Shown here in pieces: positions 41,682 through 50,944 of a stretch of DNA of 53,665 nucleotides. The position numbers were made by a program, and so were the translations under genes. Within the stretch, counting starts at the first letter, position 1. The number at the start of each line of letters is the position of its first letter. The notes below the pieces were generated by a model that worked only from the letters and a program-made list of their open reading frames with translations, did not search any database and was not told the DNA's origin. Origin of the DNA: URNF01 sp045638005 (GTDB taxonomy: Bacteria; Bacillota; Clostridia; Oscillospirales; Acutalibacteraceae); contig JAZUAN010000046.1 of the NCBI GenBank assembly GCA_045638005.1, positions 1-53,665 on the forward strand, written 5' to 3'.

Positions 41682-41710
41682 TTTACAAATAGCAGTAGTG
41701 GTGATAAACT
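41682..41710 (+). promoter_or_regulatory. Promoter for nfnAB
   Basis: TTTACA (41682-41687), 17-nt spacer, TAAACT (41705-41710), 35 nt before the start codon. Confidence 0.55.
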
Positions 41711-41745
41711 GTTAAAGAATATTCCCGCTTGAAGGAGTCCTTAGC

Positions 41746-42588
41746 ATGTATACGATACGCAAAAAAAGAGTGCTCAATCCCACCGTTGTTTTGATGGAGA
41801 TAGAAGCACCTATGGTTGCCTGCAAAGCCAATCCGGGACAGTTTATCATTCTGCGTGTGGATGAAAATGGTGAACGGATTCCGCTGACTATTGCGGACTA
41901 TGATGCAATAGCCGGCACTGTTACCATCATTTTCCAGATCGTCGGTGCCACTACTGAAAAACTCGGCCAACTGCACGAAGGTGAGAGCATTCAGGATTTT
42001 GTCGGTCCGCTCGGTAAAGCGACCCAGACAGAAGGTAAGAAAAAGGTAGCAATCGTCGGCGGCGGTGTCGGTTGCGCGATCGCGTTGCCGGTTGCTAAAA
42101 AATTTCATGAACAAGGCACAAAGGTGCATTCTATTATCGGTTTTCGCAATAAGGATCTTGTTATATTGGAAAACGAATTCAAAGCAGTCAGCGATAAAAT
42201 GTGCCTGATGACCGATGACGGCTCATGCGGTGAAAAGGGTCTTGTTACCGACGCACTAAGACGGCTGATCGAAAACGGCGAACAATATGATGAGGTCATC
42301 ACCATCGGTCCTTTGATCATGATGAAATTTGTGTGCGCACTCACCAAGGAATACGGTATCAAAACTGTTGCCAGCATGAATCCGATTATGATCGATGGTA
42401 CCGGTATGTGCGGCGGCTGCCGCTTGACAGTAGGCGGCGAGACGAAATTTGCTTGTGTTGACGGTCCGGAATTTGACGGACATCTGATCGATTTTGACGA
42501 AGCGATGGCTCGTGGTTCCATGTACAAAGGCTTTGAACGTCACAAACATGAAGAAACCTGTAATCTCTTTCAAAAGGAGGTACAGTGA
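41746..42588 (+). CDS. nfnA: NfnA-type ferredoxin-NADP reductase subunit
   Basis: A 280-residue FAD/NAD-binding protein of the sulfide dehydrogenase/dihydroorotate-dehydrogenase electron-transfer family. The FAD-binding barrel (about 1-98) is followed by the nucleotide domain VAIVGGGVGCAIALP. The C-terminal [2Fe-2S] site is in DGTGMCGGCRLTV and KFACVDGPEFDGH. With NfnB next door it should form the bifurcating NADH:ferredoxin:NADP oxidoreductase; a SudBA-type role is also possible. Confidence 0.9.
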   Translation: MYTIRKKRVLNPTVVLMEIEAPMVACKANPGQFIILRVDENGERIPLTIADYDAIAGTVTIIFQIVGATTEKLGQLHEGESIQDFVGPLGKATQTEGKKKVAIVGGGVGCAIALPVAKKFHEQGTKVHSIIGFRNKDLVILENEFKAVSDKMCLMTDDGSCGEKGLVTDALRRLIENGEQYDEVITIGPLIMMKFVCALTKEYGIKTVASMNPIMIDGTGMCGGCRLTVGGETKFACVDGPEFDGHLIDFDEAMARGSMYKGFERHKHEETCNLFQKEVQ

Positions 42589-42590
42589 AC

Positions 42591-43982
42591 ATGGCAAATA
42601 TGTCTATGAAAAAGAACGAAATGCCCACCCAAGCACCGGAGGTGCGCCGCAACAACTTTGATGAAGTAGTGTGCGGTTACACTGCTGAGCAAGCAATTGA
42701 TGAGGCAAACCGTTGTCTCCAATGCAAAAATCCGCTCTGCGTCAGCGGATGTCCTGTACAGATTGATATCCCTGCATTTATTGCCAAGGTTGCTGGAGGA
42801 GAATTTGAAGCAGCGTATCAAATTATTGCGCGTTCCAGTTCTCTGCCCGCTGTTTGTGGACGCGTTTGTCCGCAGGAAAACCAGTGCGAGGGTAAATGTG
42901 TGCGTGGTATCAAGGGCGAGCCTGTGGCAATCGGCAGATTGGAACGCTTTGTTGCGGATTTTCATAACGCAAACAGCACCGCAACACCTGAAGTAGCGCC
43001 CGCAAACGGTTGCCGTGTTGCGGTGGTTGGCTCCGGTCCTTCCGGACTTGCGTGCGCCGGTGACCTTGCTCGCCGCGGATATGCGGTAACTGTATTTGAA
43101 GCACTACATACACCTGGTCGTGTTTTGGTATACGGTATCCCCGAATTCCGTTTGCCCAAATCTATTGTCCGCAAAGAAATTGAAGGACTGCAAGCCTTAG
43201 GCGTGGAAATTGCCACCAACGTTGTTGTCGGCAAAACCGTCTCCGTTGAGGAACTCATGCAAAAAGAAGGTTTTGATGCGGTATTTATCGGCTCCGGTGC
43301 CGGTTTGCCGCGGTTTATGAATATTCCCGGCGAAAATCTCAAAGGTGTATACTCTGCTAACGAGTTTCTTACCCGTGTTAATCTGATGAAAGCGTATCTT
43401 CCTGACAGCGATACACCCATCCAAAAGAGTAAAAAAGTCGCCGTTGTCGGTGGCGGAAACGTTGCGATGGATGCCGCACGCAGTGCTTTGCGTCTCGGTG
43501 CCGAAGAAGTATATATTGTTTATCGCCGTTCTATGGAGGAATTACCTGCCCGTAAGGAAGAGGTAGAGCACGCGATGGAGGAAGGGATACGCTTCCTGTT
43601 ACTCACCAATCCTACCGACATTTTGGGCGATGAAAACGGCTTTGTGCGCGGTATGCGTTGTATTGAAATGGAACTGGATGAGCCGGACGCCTCCGGCAGA
43701 CGCCGTCCGCAAGAAAAAGCAAATTCTGCTTTTGAACTGGAATGCGATTGTGTAATCATGTCTATCGGTACATCTCCCAACCCGTTGATCAAATCCACAA
43801 CCGAAGGTCTTTTGACCCAAAACTGGGGCGGTATTGTTGCCGATGAGACAACAGGAGCGACATCACTTGAAGGTGTATATGCCGGTGGTGACGCTGTCAC
43901 CGGTGCCGCTACCGTTATTTTGGCGATGGGTGCAGGCAAAGCTGCCGCAAAAGCCATTGATGAATATCTGTCAAGCAAATAA
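42591..43982 (+). CDS. nfnB: NfnB-type subunit (glutamate synthase small-subunit-like)
   Basis: A 463-residue flavoprotein with an N-terminal double [4Fe-4S] domain (CLQCKNPLCVSGCPV and CGRVCPQENQCEGKCV) and two Rossmann folds (VAVVGSGPSGLACAGDL, VAVVGGGNVAMDAAR). It is the homologue of GltD, in this context the NfnB chain that holds the bifurcating FAD. ATG 42591 has AAAGGAGG 10 nt upstream; GTG 42585, overlapping the nfnA stop, is an alternative. No glutamate synthase large subunit is near. Confidence 0.92.
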   Translation: MANMSMKKNEMPTQAPEVRRNNFDEVVCGYTAEQAIDEANRCLQCKNPLCVSGCPVQIDIPAFIAKVAGGEFEAAYQIIARSSSLPAVCGRVCPQENQCEGKCVRGIKGEPVAIGRLERFVADFHNANSTATPEVAPANGCRVAVVGSGPSGLACAGDLARRGYAVTVFEALHTPGRVLVYGIPEFRLPKSIVRKEIEGLQALGVEIATNVVVGKTVSVEELMQKEGFDAVFIGSGAGLPRFMNIPGENLKGVYSANEFLTRVNLMKAYLPDSDTPIQKSKKVAVVGGGNVAMDAARSALRLGAEEVYIVYRRSMEELPARKEEVEHAMEEGIRFLLLTNPTDILGDENGFVRGMRCIEMELDEPDASGRRRPQEKANSAFELECDCVIMSIGTSPNPLIKSTTEGLLTQNWGGIVADETTGATSLEGVYAGGDAVTGAATVILAMGAGKAAAKAIDEYLSSK

Positions 43983-43991
43983 TTTACCATA

Positions 43992-44025
43992 AAAAAAAGA
44001 ACTCTCTTCCGAGAGTTCTTTTTTT
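43992..44025. terminator. Bidirectional terminator
   Basis: 15-bp stem (43992-44006 with 44011-44025; core GAACTCTC/GAGAGTTC) with TTCC loop between convergent genes. Confidence 0.92.
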
Positions 44026-44269
44026 ATGCCTTTTCACTCAATTCCTTAACACAGTTCGGACAAACGTTTTGTCCTTTAAATGCGGTTACATCGCGTGCGT
44101 TACCGCAAAAGATACAGCAGGGTTGATATTTCCTGAGTAAAATCATATTGTCTTCGGTAAAGAATTCGAGGGAATCATTTTCTTTGATACCAAGCATGGT
44201 GCGTGTTTCCATAGGAATGGTAATTCTGCCCAAATGATCCATTTTACGAACAATACCGGTAGATTTCAT
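44024..44269 (-). CDS. AbrB-family regulator with C-terminal zinc knuckle
   Basis: An 81-residue transition-state-type regulator. The swapped-hairpin DNA-binding domain (about 1-50: MKSTGIVRKMDHLGRITIP, in parts) is followed by CIFC and CPNC pairs that should bind zinc. This tail is common in clostridial AbrB-like proteins. ATG 44269 follows GGGTGG. The promoter is at 44310-44337. Confidence 0.9.
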   Translation of the reverse strand: MKSTGIVRKMDHLGRITIPMETRTMLGIKENDSLEFFTEDNMILLRKYQPCCIFCGNARDVTAFKGQNVCPNCVKELSEKA

Positions 44270-44309
44270 ATATACCACCCAATTCCCAAAATTTTACAAA
44301 TCTTTATAT

Positions 44310-44337
44310 ATTATAACATTTTTTTCGAAAATGTCAA
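44310..44337 (-). promoter_or_regulatory. Promoter for the AbrB-type gene
   Basis: On the minus strand, TTGACA (44332-44337), 16-nt spacer, TATAAT (44310-44315). Confidence 0.78.
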
Positions 44338-44368
44338 ATAAATTGACAATAAAGCCTCTGGAAAAATT

Positions 44369-44402
44369 TACAAGGGTGCGACCAAGCGGTCGCACCCTTG
44401 TA
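44369..44402 (-). terminator. Terminator of the small Cys-tailed peptide gene
   Basis: 15-bp perfect stem (44369-44383 with 44388-44402; core GGGTGCGACC/GGTCGCACCC). On the minus strand it is followed by AAATTTTT. Confidence 0.8.
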
Positions 44403-44420
44403 TGGTATTCCTAAGGTTGA

Positions 44421-44531
44421 TTAGCAGCCGCAACCACAACCGCAATCATTATCATCGATCAACAGAAGGATGATGATGATGAACAGCAGCCAGGTGCAAT
44501 CGAGACCGTTAAACAGATTACGCAGACACAT
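44421..44531 (-). CDS. 36-residue membrane peptide with Cys-Gly tail
   Basis: A very short gene with strong signals: ATG 44531 preceded by GAAGGAGGTGG, TAA at 44421-44423, and its own terminator at 44369-44402. The peptide starts MCLRNLFNGLDC, has one hydrophobic helix (TWLLFIIIILLLI, about 13-25), an acidic DDND turn and ends in alternating CGCGCGC. The four clustered Cys suggest metal binding or disulfides at the membrane surface. It resembles the small hydrophobic Cys/Gly-tailed peptides annotated as hypothetical in Clostridia. Function unknown. Confidence 0.75.
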   Translation of the reverse strand: MCLRNLFNGLDCTWLLFIIIILLLIDDNDCGCGCGC

Positions 44532-44655
44532 GTGTTTCCACCTCCTTCATCATTCCTATAGTATGACGGTCTCATGGAACTGGTGCGTGTATAAGCACAA
44601 AAAAACGGTCATATACTCTTTAATGAGAAATCAGACGCAAAAGGAGTAAAAAGGC

Positions 44656-47088
44656 ATGCAATACCGCTTTAAAGGCTTTACAGAAAAGGCGAATACAGCG
44701 CTGAATTTGTCGATTTTAGCTGCACAAGCGTTTGGGCACACCTACGTTGGTACAGAACACATATTTTTAGGGCTTTTGCGGGAGGGTACTGGAGTAGCGG
44801 CTGTCGTGCTCGCCAATCACGGCATTACCGCTTCTCTTTACGAGAAAAAACTTATCGAAACCGAGTCGACCGGTGTTTACACCTATGTCACACCACAGGA
44901 TTTTACACCACGCGCGAAGGCAATCTTGGAAAAAGCGGTGGAGGAAGCGGGGAAAATGCAATACGGATATGTGGGTACAGAGCATTTACTATCCGCTCTT
45001 TTAAAAGATAAAGACAGCATCGGAATGCGTCTGCTGGGAAGTATCAATCCGCATCCGGAGCAAATCGAAAAAACATTGGGAGATTCTTGCAGATCACCGT
45101 ATGAGATCGGTGAAAAAAAGAAGGGAAGAGAACAGATAAAAGGCGCACTTTCCCAGTATGGCAGAGATCTAACAGCGTTAGCGCGCAAGGGAAAGATTGA
45201 TCCGGTAATCGGCAGAGAAAAAGAGATAGAACGTGTCATTCGCATTTTAGTGCGCCGCACCAAAAACAATCCCTGCTTAATCGGAGAGCCGGGTGTTGGA
45301 AAAACCGCAATCGCAGAGGGGTTGGCATTAAAAATCACCAACGGTGAAGTACCGGAATTGCTGTCGGATAAGCGTGTAATCTATTTGGATCTCAACAGCA
45401 TGATCGCCGGCACAAAATATCGCGGTGACTTTGAAGAGCGCATCAAGCACGCGATTGAAGAGGTAATGCGAAGCGGCACGGTTATCCTCTTTATCGATGA
45501 GCTGCACACCCTTATCGGCGCAGGAACGGCAGAGGGGGCAGTAGATGCATCCAATATTCTAAAACCGTATTTGGCTCGCGGAGAATTGCAGGTGATCGGT
45601 GCCACAACATTGCAGGAATATCGCAAACACATCGAAAAAGATTCAGCTTTAGAGCGTCGCTTTCAGCCCGTAAAAGTAGAGGAACCCACCATTGAACAAA
45701 CCGTAGAGATTTTACACGGACTGCGTGATCGCTACGAGGCGCATCACAAAGTGAAGATCAGCGAAGAGGCAATTCTTTCTGCTGCCGAATTATCGGCACG
45801 GTACATTGCGGATCGCTTTTTACCCGATAAAGCCATTGACATTATTGATGAAACCGCAGCCGGGGTGCGCTTAAAAAGCGCCAACGAAGACCCCGAGGTA
45901 CACCGTTTGGAAGATCGCATAAAAGAACTTGACATGGAAAAACGTGCCGCCGTCCACACGCAAAACTTTGAAAAGGCGGCAAATCTGCGTGATGAAGAGA
46001 AATCGTTATTACACAATTTGTCGGTTGCGCAAGAAAGATACCGCATAGAAAAGCAGGAGCAGGTACGTGTGGTAACAGCGGAGGATATAGCAGCAACCGT
46101 TTCCGAGTGGGCAGGAATTCCGGTGGCAGATGTCACCAAAGAAGAAGAATCCTTACTGCAAAACTTAGAAGTCCGTTTGCAGGAGCGTGTTATCGGACAG
46201 CAAGAAGCGGTTGCGGCAGTAGCAAAAGCTATTCGTCGCGGACGGGCGGGGCTGAAAGATCCTAAAAGGCCTACCGGATCCTTTATTTTCTTAGGTCCCA
46301 GCGGCGTTGGAAAAACCGAATTATGTAAAGCGGTTGCCTCGGTAGTATTTGGCAGCGAAGAAAACATGATACGGCTGGATATGTCTGAATATATGGAAAA
46401 ACACGCAGTTTCGAAATTGATAGGCGCGCCGCCCGGTTATGCGGGATACGATGAAGGTGGTCAACTGACCGAGAGGGTGCGACAGCGTCCGTATAGTGTT
46501 GTTTTGCTTGACGAGATCGAAAAAGCACATCCGGACGTTTCTAACCTGCTGTTGCAGGTATTAGAGGACGGTATTCTTACCGATTCGCAAGGTCGGCAGG
46601 TAAGCTTTCGCAATACGGTAATTATCATGACATCCAACATCGGCGGAAAACTGCTGACAGATAGCCATGCATTAGGTTTTTCGTCAACCGTTCAGCTTTC
46701 TGCTGACCAAAAACAGCATGCAGAGCAAGCGGTTTTAGATGAACTAAAAAAGTGTTTTCGCCCGGAATTCCTCAACCGTGTAGATGCCACTATTGTTTTT
46801 TCGGCGCTTAGTAAAGACGAGGTGCACCAAATAGCGATAAAACTGATTGAAGAATTACGAGAAAGATTAAAAAATATAGGTATTGCAGCCACATTTGCGG
46901 ATGCGGTGCCACGACGGTTGGCAGACATGGGATATGATCGCAAAAACGGCGTGCGTCCTTTACGTCGTATCATGCAAAATGAAATTGAAAATCCGTTATC
47001 CGACATCCTCATCTCCATTGACAAAGCAACGCAAAAGCACATTACAGCAGACGTAGAGAATAGTCATTTCGTATTTCGATCAAAATAA
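44656..47088 (+). CDS. clpC: ATP-dependent chaperone/protease subunit ClpC
   Basis: An 810-residue Hsp100 ATPase that unfolds proteins for ClpP. The N-domain repeats (about 1-145: GHTYVGTEHIFLGLL and YGYVGTEHLLSALL) lead to AAA1 (GEPGVGKT, K216), a UVR-like coiled linker (about 415-455), and AAA2 (GPSGVGKT, K553, with VVLLDEIEKAH). The length and N-domain fit ClpC rather than ClpB or ClpE. AAAGGAG site. The mcsA-mcsB-ctsR partners are absent, so it stands alone. Confidence 0.93.
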   Translation: MQYRFKGFTEKANTALNLSILAAQAFGHTYVGTEHIFLGLLREGTGVAAVVLANHGITASLYEKKLIETESTGVYTYVTPQDFTPRAKAILEKAVEEAGKMQYGYVGTEHLLSALLKDKDSIGMRLLGSINPHPEQIEKTLGDSCRSPYEIGEKKKGREQIKGALSQYGRDLTALARKGKIDPVIGREKEIERVIRILVRRTKNNPCLIGEPGVGKTAIAEGLALKITNGEVPELLSDKRVIYLDLNSMIAGTKYRGDFEERIKHAIEEVMRSGTVILFIDELHTLIGAGTAEGAVDASNILKPYLARGELQVIGATTLQEYRKHIEKDSALERRFQPVKVEEPTIEQTVEILHGLRDRYEAHHKVKISEEAILSAAELSARYIADRFLPDKAIDIIDETAAGVRLKSANEDPEVHRLEDRIKELDMEKRAAVHTQNFEKAANLRDEEKSLLHNLSVAQERYRIEKQEQVRVVTAEDIAATVSEWAGIPVADVTKEEESLLQNLEVRLQERVIGQQEAVAAVAKAIRRGRAGLKDPKRPTGSFIFLGPSGVGKTELCKAVASVVFGSEENMIRLDMSEYMEKHAVSKLIGAPPGYAGYDEGGQLTERVRQRPYSVVLLDEIEKAHPDVSNLLLQVLEDGILTDSQGRQVSFRNTVIIMTSNIGGKLLTDSHALGFSSTVQLSADQKQHAEQAVLDELKKCFRPEFLNRVDATIVFSALSKDEVHQIAIKLIEELRERLKNIGIAATFADAVPRRLADMGYDRKNGVRPLRRIMQNEIENPLSDILISIDKATQKHITADVENSHFVFRSK

Positions 47089-47115
47089 AAAAGCCGCTAA
47101 GAGCGGCTTTTTTAT
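47087..47115 (+). terminator. Terminator of clpC
   Basis: 12-bp stem (47087-47098 with 47102-47113; core GCCGCT/AGCGGC) and T-run, starting at the clpC stop codon. Confidence 0.9.
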
Positions 47116-47191
47116 TGCGTTTTTGATCATAACTCAACTGTTAGAAAAGATTATAAGCGGTGAAAAATGCGGATTTTAAGGAGGCGTTTGC

Positions 47192-47573
47192 ATGACTGTC
47201 AATAACGTTTGCTGTAAGGTCGTAGAGGATGAATGGAGTGTCTACTTTGATATGGCGCTCACCATGCTCGAAGCCTTAGGCGGTATAGATCTGTGTCTTG
47301 GCGGGCTCGGCATCAACGGTCATGTCGCCTTTAATGAAGCGGCAGAGCCGGATGATACTATCACAGCCGATGCTTTCGCGGCGCTTGGCACCCGCGTACT
47401 GCCGATTTCCCGGGAAACCAAAACCATCAACGTCTACGATTATCAGCGGTGTGATCTCCGCGGAATGCCGAATGGTGCATCACAATCGGTATGAAGCAGA
47501 TCATCGCTTCCCGCAAAATCTATATCGCATTACATACTGTCTCACAAAAGAAATCGCAGACGGCGTTTTATAA
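47192..47573 (+). pseudogene. Glucosamine-6-phosphate deaminase relic (nagB-like)
   Basis: ATG 47192 has TAAGGAGG and codes for the central part of a NagB-type isomerase: GGIDLCLGGLGINGHVAFNE, then RVLPISRETKTIN. The first roughly 110 residues of the family are missing. After 47455 the match moves to another frame (CITIGMKQIIASRKIYIAL), so at least one frameshift is present, and the C-terminus is degraded. This is a decayed gene with a leftover or chance ribosome site. Confidence 0.75.
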
Positions 47574-47578
47574 ACAAA

Positions 47579-48463
47579 TCATACACCTGTCAAATCAAAG
47601 TCCGGTATCATTTTGGTACCGGTACTTTTTTTATCCTGAATAAAACCGTCGGTGATATCCAACTGCTGCATATAGTTCCATATTTTTTCACATTCTCGCT
47701 TGGTAAGCGCGCGAGAGAGGGAAGGCTCTCCCATAACATCTGTCATAGGAGTATATTGGAACATTATGCTAACCCAGAACTTTTCTTTATGTGCGGCAAT
47801 CCAATCCAAAACAGCCATCGTTTCACGGGTATGCCCCGGCAGCACAAGATGCCGTACTATTGTGCCGCGTTGTATGATCCCTTGCGCATCTAAAACTACT
47901 TTATCTGTCTGCCGTGCCATTTCCAGAATGGCAGGCGCGGCAAACGCAAAGTAATCCTTGGCGCCGGATAACTTTTCCGCGATATCGCCATGCACATATT
48001 TGAGGTCCGGCAAATATACATCTACCAGCCCTTCCAGACTGCGCAATGTCTCCACCCGCTCGTATCCGCCCGTGTTATACACTATCGGTATTTGCGGCTT
48101 GTACAGCATGAGTGCTTCACGGATAGCCACGGCAAAATGCGTGGGATTTACCAAATTGATATTATGAGCACCTTTTTGCTCTAACTCACGAAAAATCTCC
48201 GAAAGCCGCTCAACCGATACCGTTTTTCCGAAGTTTTTATGGCTGATTTCGCCGTTTTGGCAAAAGGCGCAGGAAAGTGAACAGCCGGAGAAAAAGACGG
48301 TTCCTGACCCATTTTTGCCGCTTATACAAGGTTCTTCGCCAAAGTGTAGTGCCGCGCGGGCGATACGCGGTTTTTCCGGCATGTGACACACACCGCCCGA
48401 AAAATCGTTTTCCGTACGTATAACCCCGCATTGTCGCGGACAAATGGCACATGCCTCTATCAT
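47579..48463 (-). CDS. PflX-like radical SAM protein
   Basis: A 294-residue COG1313-type radical SAM enzyme related to pyruvate formate-lyase activases. The SAM-cluster motif is CSLSCAFC (C-x3-C-x2-C). An N-terminal Cys set CAICPRQC plus a further CHM suggests another metal site. The function of this branch is unproven. ATG 48463 was preferred over 48469 because of AAAGGAAG spacing. It ends 6 nt from the convergent nagB relic. Confidence 0.88.
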   Translation of the reverse strand: MIEACAICPRQCGVIRTENDFSGGVCHMPEKPRIARAALHFGEEPCISGKNGSGTVFFSGCSLSCAFCQNGEISHKNFGKTVSVERLSEIFRELEQKGAHNINLVNPTHFAVAIREALMLYKPQIPIVYNTGGYERVETLRSLEGLVDVYLPDLKYVHGDIAEKLSGAKDYFAFAAPAILEMARQTDKVVLDAQGIIQRGTIVRHLVLPGHTRETMAVLDWIAAHKEKFWVSIMFQYTPMTDVMGEPSLSRALTKRECEKIWNYMQQLDITDGFIQDKKSTGTKMIPDFDLTGV

Positions 48464-48524
48464 TTTCATCTTCCTTTGTCATAGTTTCAGAAAAACAGCG
48501 CATACTGCCATTGAGGTGAGCAGT

Positions 48525-48926
48525 ATGCGACGAAAAAAATCTTTTTTAGATGGTGTATATCTTTTTATACTCGGTGGGATTTTGTATATTTTGATCGAGC
48601 TGTGTTGGCGAAAACGCACCCATTGGTCGATGTTTGTGGTAGGCGGTGCATGTTTTCGGTTAATCGGTAAGATATTCAGCGGATTATCCTGCCGCTGCTT
48701 GGCGCTGCGTTGTACTGTATCCGCCATAGCGGTAACGATCGTGGAGTTTTTCAGCGGTTATATTTTCAATATTCGTCTAAAAATGCGGGTATGGGATTAT
48801 GCAAATATGCCGCTGAATATCAAAGGGCAGGTATGTCTTTTATACAGCTTTTTCTGGGCATTGCTCAGTATTCCCGCCGGTTTGTTACACAGTATTTGCG
48901 AGCGCAAGCTTACTTGCAGACACTAG
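48525..48926 (+). CDS. CmpB-family membrane protein (putative ABC permease)
   Basis: A 133-residue protein with about four helices. The pattern GGILYILIE, RKRTHWSMFVVGG and VWDYANMPLNIKGQVCLLYS (partly listed) matches the ABC_trans_CmpB family of small membrane proteins, whose function is unknown. ATG 48525 follows GAGGTGAG. The 3' end overlaps the nth gene on the other strand by 17 nt. Confidence 0.82.
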   Translation: MRRKKSFLDGVYLFILGGILYILIELCWRKRTHWSMFVVGGACFRLIGKIFSGLSCRCLALRCTVSAIAVTIVEFFSGYIFNIRLKMRVWDYANMPLNIKGQVCLLYSFFWALLSIPAGLLHSICERKLTCRH

Positions 48927-49539
48927 GACAAAAATGCGCCATCGGACATTCTTTGCAATGCGGATTTCTTGCCACACATACATCTCTACCGAATAATACC
49001 AAACGGTGACAAAAATCATTGCTTTCTTCCGGCGGCAACAGTTTTTTGAGCTGCAATTCTACTTTGTACGGATCTTTTGAATCGGTAAGTCCCAATTTCC
49101 CGGAAATGCGGATACAATGCGTATCCGCTACCACAGCAGGCTTACCGTATACGTCACCGCAAACGAGATTGGCAGTTTTTCTGCCGATGCCGGGTAGACG
49201 CAGCAATTGTTCCATCGTGTCCGGCACCTTACCGTCGAATTCATCGCAAAGCATTTTGCTGAGAGCAACAATATCTTTGGCTTTGGTTTTGTACAACCCA
49301 CAGGAACGGATATACGGCTCTACATCTTCCGGCGTAGCATTTGCAGCCACTTGCGGGGTAGGGAAGCGTTCGAATAAAGCAGGTGTCACCATATTGACAC
49401 GTGCATCGGTACATTGGGCAGAAAGGCGAGTAGCGACCAACAGCTGATATGGGTCAACATATTCCAGTGAACAGATAGCGTCCGGATAACGTTCTTTCAA
49501 AATATCAATAGCGGCAAGCGCTCTTTGTTTTTTTGTCAT
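48910..49539 (-). CDS. nth: Endonuclease III
   Basis: A 209-residue DNA glycosylase/AP lyase removing oxidised pyrimidines. The helix-hairpin-helix LPGIGRKTA carries the catalytic K121, and D139 lies in VVADTHC. The C-terminal [4Fe-4S] loop is C188-x6-C195-x2-C198-x5-C204. Length and motifs are complete. Confidence 0.97.
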   Translation of the reverse strand: MTKKQRALAAIDILKERYPDAICSLEYVDPYQLLVATRLSAQCTDARVNMVTPALFERFPTPQVAANATPEDVEPYIRSCGLYKTKAKDIVALSKMLCDEFDGKVPDTMEQLLRLPGIGRKTANLVCGDVYGKPAVVADTHCIRISGKLGLTDSKDPYKVELQLKKLLPPEESNDFCHRLVLFGRDVCVARNPHCKECPMAHFCPSVCK

Positions 49540-49597
49540 TTAGTCACTTCCTTTGCAAAATACTTTATCATACAAGCAGGAAAGTTGTCAAATAGCC

Positions 49598-49626
49598 TTG
49601 CGAAGTATTTGCGTTTTTGGTACAAT
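49598..49626 (+). promoter_or_regulatory. Promoter for rarA
   Basis: TTGCGA (49598-49603), 17-nt spacer, TACAAT (49621-49626), 34 nt before the start codon. Confidence 0.6.
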
Positions 49627-49660
49627 ATCTTGTAAAGACATAAAAGGAGGCGTTTTATAC

Positions 49661-50944
49661 ATGCGGATACCGCTTGCAGACCGTATGCGCCCAAAAACCC
49701 TTGCAGATGTGATCGGACAACGTCATATTCTCGGCGAAGGTAAAGCGTTGCAGAATATGATCGAATCCGGAAAAATTCCCAACTTAATATTTTATGGTCC
49801 CGCGGGTGTGGGAAAAACCACCGTGGCGCGCATTATTGCCGAACGCTCGGATATGCAATTACATAAACTGAACGGTACCACCGCCTCCGCTGCCGATTTT
49901 CGCGCTATTATGGAAGAAACTGAAACCCTATTGGGACAGGACGGTATTTTGCTGTACTTAGATGAAATCCAATATCTGAATAAAAAACAGCAGCAAATCC
50001 TGTTGGAATACCTTGAGAACGGTAGTATCACGCTGATTGCTTCCACCACTGAAAACCCTGCCTTTTATGTATATAGCGCGGTGCTCAGCCGCTCTGCCGT
50101 ATTTGAATTCAAATCGGTTTCTCCTGAAGAAATTGAAGTTGCCGTCCGTCGCGGTGTTCAATTCCTTTCCGAGGAGACGGATACCTTAATTGAAATGGAT
50201 GACGCTGTTGTAAAGCACATATCCTTTACATGCAACGGTGACGTGCGTACTGCTTTAAACACCACTGAAAACTGTGTAAACGCGACCATTCCGGACGAAG
50301 GCGGTGTGATCCGCATTACTATTGAAACCGCTGTGCAGATGACCGGGCGCAGCGCGGTACGGTATGACAAAAACGGAGAAGAACACTACGATATTTTGTC
50401 CGCCTATCAAAAATCCATGCGTGGCTCCGATCCTGATGCAGCATTACATTATCTTGCGCGGCTGCTGGAAGCAGGTGATCTGCCCTCTGCCTGCCGCCGT
50501 TTGATGGTATGCGCCTGCGAGGATGTGGGGCTTGCATATCCGCAGATCATTCCCATTGTCAAATCCGCTGTGGATATTGCATTACAGGTGGGGATGCCGG
50601 AGGCAGCTTTACCGCTTGCGGATGCAGTCATCATGGTATGCCAAGCCCCAAAATCCAATGCTGGTCACGATGCGATCATGGCGGCATTGGAGGATGTTCG
50701 AAACGGCTATACCGGCGCTATACCGCGACAACTGCAAAATAAACACTATGACGGTGCAGAGGTAGAGAAAAAAGGTCAATTCTATGAATACCCGCACGCG
50801 TATCCCAACCACTGGATAAAACAGCAGTATCTACCGGACGCTCTTAAAGACAAGGTATATTATGTACCCGGCGACAACAAAACCGAGCAGGCTTTTGCTG
50901 CTTATTGGGATGCTATCAAAAAAGGAAACGGTAAACAGTCTTGA
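49661..50944 (+). CDS. rarA: Replication-associated recombination protein A (AAA+ ATPase)
   Basis: A 427-residue clamp-loader-like ATPase (RarA/MgsA) acting at stalled replication forks. It opens PLADRMRPKTLADVIGQ, Walker A is GPAGVGKTT (46-54), Walker B is LYLDEIQ, and the C-terminal tetramer domain contains ACEDVGLAYPQ and YKNPHDYP-like EYPHAYPNHW. ATG 49661 follows AAAAGGAGG. The next gene overlaps by 4 nt (TTGA). Confidence 0.95.
   Translation: MRIPLADRMRPKTLADVIGQRHILGEGKALQNMIESGKIPNLIFYGPAGVGKTTVARIIAERSDMQLHKLNGTTASAADFRAIMEETETLLGQDGILLYLDEIQYLNKKQQQILLEYLENGSITLIASTTENPAFYVYSAVLSRSAVFEFKSVSPEEIEVAVRRGVQFLSEETDTLIEMDDAVVKHISFTCNGDVRTALNTTENCVNATIPDEGGVIRITIETAVQMTGRSAVRYDKNGEEHYDILSAYQKSMRGSDPDAALHYLARLLEAGDLPSACRRLMVCACEDVGLAYPQIIPIVKSAVDIALQVGMPEAALPLADAVIMVCQAPKSNAGHDAIMAALEDVRNGYTGAIPRQLQNKHYDGAEVEKKGQFYEYPHAYPNHWIKQQYLPDALKDKVYYVPGDNKTEQAFAAYWDAIKKGNGKQS

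Noticed and set aside
44560..44655. CtsR or CIRCE operator before clpC
   Set aside because: Only one GGTCA-like half site is present and no CIRCE inverted repeat; not enough to call.
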